Positions 62,803 to 64,000 of a stretch of DNA of 64,000 nt are shown piece by piece. A program made the position numbers and the translations under genes. The DNA is from Candidatus Sumerlaea chitinivorans. Lineage in GTDB: Bacteria; Sumerlaeota; Sumerlaeia; Sumerlaeales; Sumerlaeaceae. How positions within the stretch are numbered: the stretch's first letter is position 1; every line of letters begins with the position of its first letter. The stretch lies in assembly GCA_003290465.1 (NCBI GenBank), contig CP030759.1, forward strand, positions 474,672 to 538,671, given 5' to 3'. A model generated the notes under the pieces. That model was given only the letters and a program-made list of their open reading frames with translations, searched no databases and was not told where the DNA came from.

Positions 62803-64000
62803 CTACTTCTGTTCGATGAGCTTCTTAACAGTCTCGTTTAGCTTGGGTGGATGCTCGTCCACGGCAGCAATCACGCCGTTCTTGTCGATCACAACAGTAG
62901 TGGGGAATTTCGAAATTCCATAGCGGTGGAGAACGGAGGTTGTTTCTTGTCCGGGCTCAAAAATCTGCGCCCACGCGATTCCTTCCTTTTCGACGTACGT
63001 CTTCAGATCCTCCAGCGTTTCGTCCCCGCTGATTCCAATCATGACGAAATCTTTCTCTTTGTTCTCTTCATAGAGCTTCTTCATCTCAGGCATGATCATG
63101 CGGCACGGCCCGCACCACGTTGCCCAGAAATCAAGAAGCACGACTTTCCCCTTTAGGTCAGAAAGGCGGACCTTTTTGCCATCAATGGTGCCCGCCTCGA
63201 AATCGGGAGCGGTTTTGCCCACTGCGATGGCCTGCCAGTTCCGCGTTCTTTGTTCGCTGGAGCGCACTTCGTCCGCGATTGCTTGGAACATACCCGCGAA
63301 TTCACCCTTCGGATGCTTGGCGAGATACTCATCGAGAGTGGTTAGCAGCTTCGTCGTATCGAGTTCATTTCCAGCGATGCTCTCGCGCATGGCGCGGGCA
63401 GCCGAAGCCCCTGCGGCAGCATCCTCTCGCAGTTTGGCGAGCTCTTCACTGGAGAGTTTGCTCATGCCGATGCGACGCGACTCGACCCGCGCATGAAGCT
63501 TCTTGGTTTCTTGGCTTCTGGGGTCCACGATTTCTGCTTGGAAATCCTGCTTGAACGACAATGGTGCGCCTTCGGTCGTGGAAAACTCCGCTTCGACGAC
63601 CAGTGAGCGAATCTTCAGCGGCGACGCTTGATCCTGTTTGTCGTCGTTAGCTGAGTAGGAGATTCTCTGATGGTAAATGCCATTGCTAAGTTTCGTTTCT
63701 AATTTGGCTGGCAACTCGACCCCGCTTGTCGGATCCAGGTAATTGAGCGTCCCATCCTTGGATTCGGTAAAAAGCCGGACCAGCTCCGCATTGACCGTCC
63801 ACCCCGGGAAAAGCTGCGTTGGGGCGAGCGTGCCGCGCTTCACGATCTCTCCTTGCTCAGTGATTTGGATCGTATCGCGAGGGCCAAACGCGGCGGCCTT
63901 GTTTTTGGCTGGCGGCTCCACACGCTCAATGCTCATGAAGATGTCGAGCGTGTCCTTTTCCTTGTTTAGGACAGTGTAAGAAGTGCGGTGGCGGACAACT
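62803..64000 (-). CDS. TlpA-like thioredoxin-domain protein (5' end outside the window)
   Basis: This frame stays open to the right edge of the window, so the 5' end is missing. The internal Met at 63936 is probably not the start, since the coding pattern continues upstream (TSYTVLNKEKDTLDIFM). The visible part is about 398 residues. A long N-terminal region of beta strands and charged helices is of unknown fold. It is followed by a C-terminal TlpA/AhpC-TSA thioredoxin domain with GKVVLLDFWATWCGPCRMIM, containing the redox CxxC (WCGPC), and a cis-proline loop KFPTTVVIDKNG. Such proteins reduce periplasmic disulfides, often in cytochrome maturation. A signal peptide or anchor, if present, is outside the window. 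Confidence 0.85.
   Translation of the reverse strand, partial: VVRHRTSYTVLNKEKDTLDIFMSIERVEPPAKNKAAAFGPRDTIQITEQGEIVKRGTLAPTQLFPGWTVNAELVRLFTESKDGTLNYLDPTSGVELPAKLETKLSNGIYHQRISYSANDDKQDQASPLKIRSLVVEAEFSTTEGAPLSFKQDFQAEIVDPRSQETKKLHARVESRRIGMSKLSSEELAKLREDAAAGASAARAMRESIAGNELDTTKLLTTLDEYLAKHPKGEFAGMFQAIADEVRSSEQRTRNWQAIAVGKTAPDFEAGTIDGKKVRLSDLKGKVVLLDFWATWCGPCRMIMPEMKKLYEENKEKDFVMIGISGDETLEDLKTYVEKEGIAWAQIFEPGQETTSVLHRYGISKFPTTVVIDKNGVIAAVDEHPPKLNETVKKLIEQK

Overview
The window reads as a compact chromosome segment of a Gram-negative (diderm) bacterium of moderate GC content. Evidence for two membranes is an LpxL-type lipid A acyltransferase, two TolC-like outer-membrane channels with periplasmic adaptors, and a CusCBA-like RND pump. 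A full-length pyruvate:ferredoxin oxidoreductase and a complete SUF iron-sulfur operon point to an anaerobic or facultative lifestyle. The gene mix fits a poorly sampled lineage. Sumerlaeota (BRC1) is my best guess from general knowledge of such genomes, but nothing in the sequence proves it. I see no phage, insertion sequence, CRISPR array, tRNA or rRNA.

Layout. 1-1142: end of one membrane protein plus two small two-helix membrane proteins. 1235-3738: sugar-nucleotide epimerase translationally coupled to an argininosuccinate-lyase-like gene. 3788-7428: MrfA-type DNA helicase (-) divergent from a lipid A acyltransferase (+). 7543-12723: GldA/GldF/GldG-like ABC module with a DUF4340 protein. 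12845-19174: citrate synthase (-) divergent from pyruvate:ferredoxin oxidoreductase and a dihydroorotate-dehydrogenase-like protein (+). 19315-23222: pterin dehydratase, a large membrane protein and TatD. 23397-31430: copper/silver-type RND efflux operon (Cys-rich secreted protein, TolC, CusA, CusB). 31659-36222: orphan ABC permease, a secreted protein, GlgC and a GT4 glycosyltransferase. 36223-36592: a structured non-coding stretch. 36593-42880: WYL regulator and a split MacAB-TolC operon. 43038-48746: ComEC, then aroC, a shikimate kinase-CMP kinase fusion and plsC. 48847-50940: leuA behind a leucine T-box riboswitch. 51039-55462: secreted protein, DUF374 acyltransferase, rpsI-rplM, a small acidic Cys protein and a GT2 glycosyltransferase. 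55890-62453: SUF operon (Rrf2 regulator, sufB, sufC, sufD, sufS, sufU, sufT). 62803-64000: 3' part of a TlpA-like redoxin gene.

How the genes fit together. PFOR makes acetyl-CoA, and the citrate synthase read from the same intergenic region consumes it, as does LeuA (with 2-oxoisovalerate). PFOR and LeuA-pathway isomerase need Fe-S clusters, which the SUF operon supplies. LpxL, PlsC and the DUF374 protein serve envelope lipid synthesis. The Cus-like and MacAB-like systems export metals or small molecules across both membranes.

The most unusual items are: (i) the RND copper operon, whose inner-membrane pump has a helical insert of about 245 residues and whose adaptor carries four heavy-metal-binding motifs; (ii) a very clear CUC-specifier T-box before leuA; (iii) a structured, terminator-bearing, unassigned RNA-like element before the GT4 gene; (iv) the AroK-Cmk fusion; and (v) the divergent ArgH-like lyase. 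Several starts were moved downstream of the longest open frame where a ribosome-binding site, stop-start overlap or family alignment favoured it; each case is explained.
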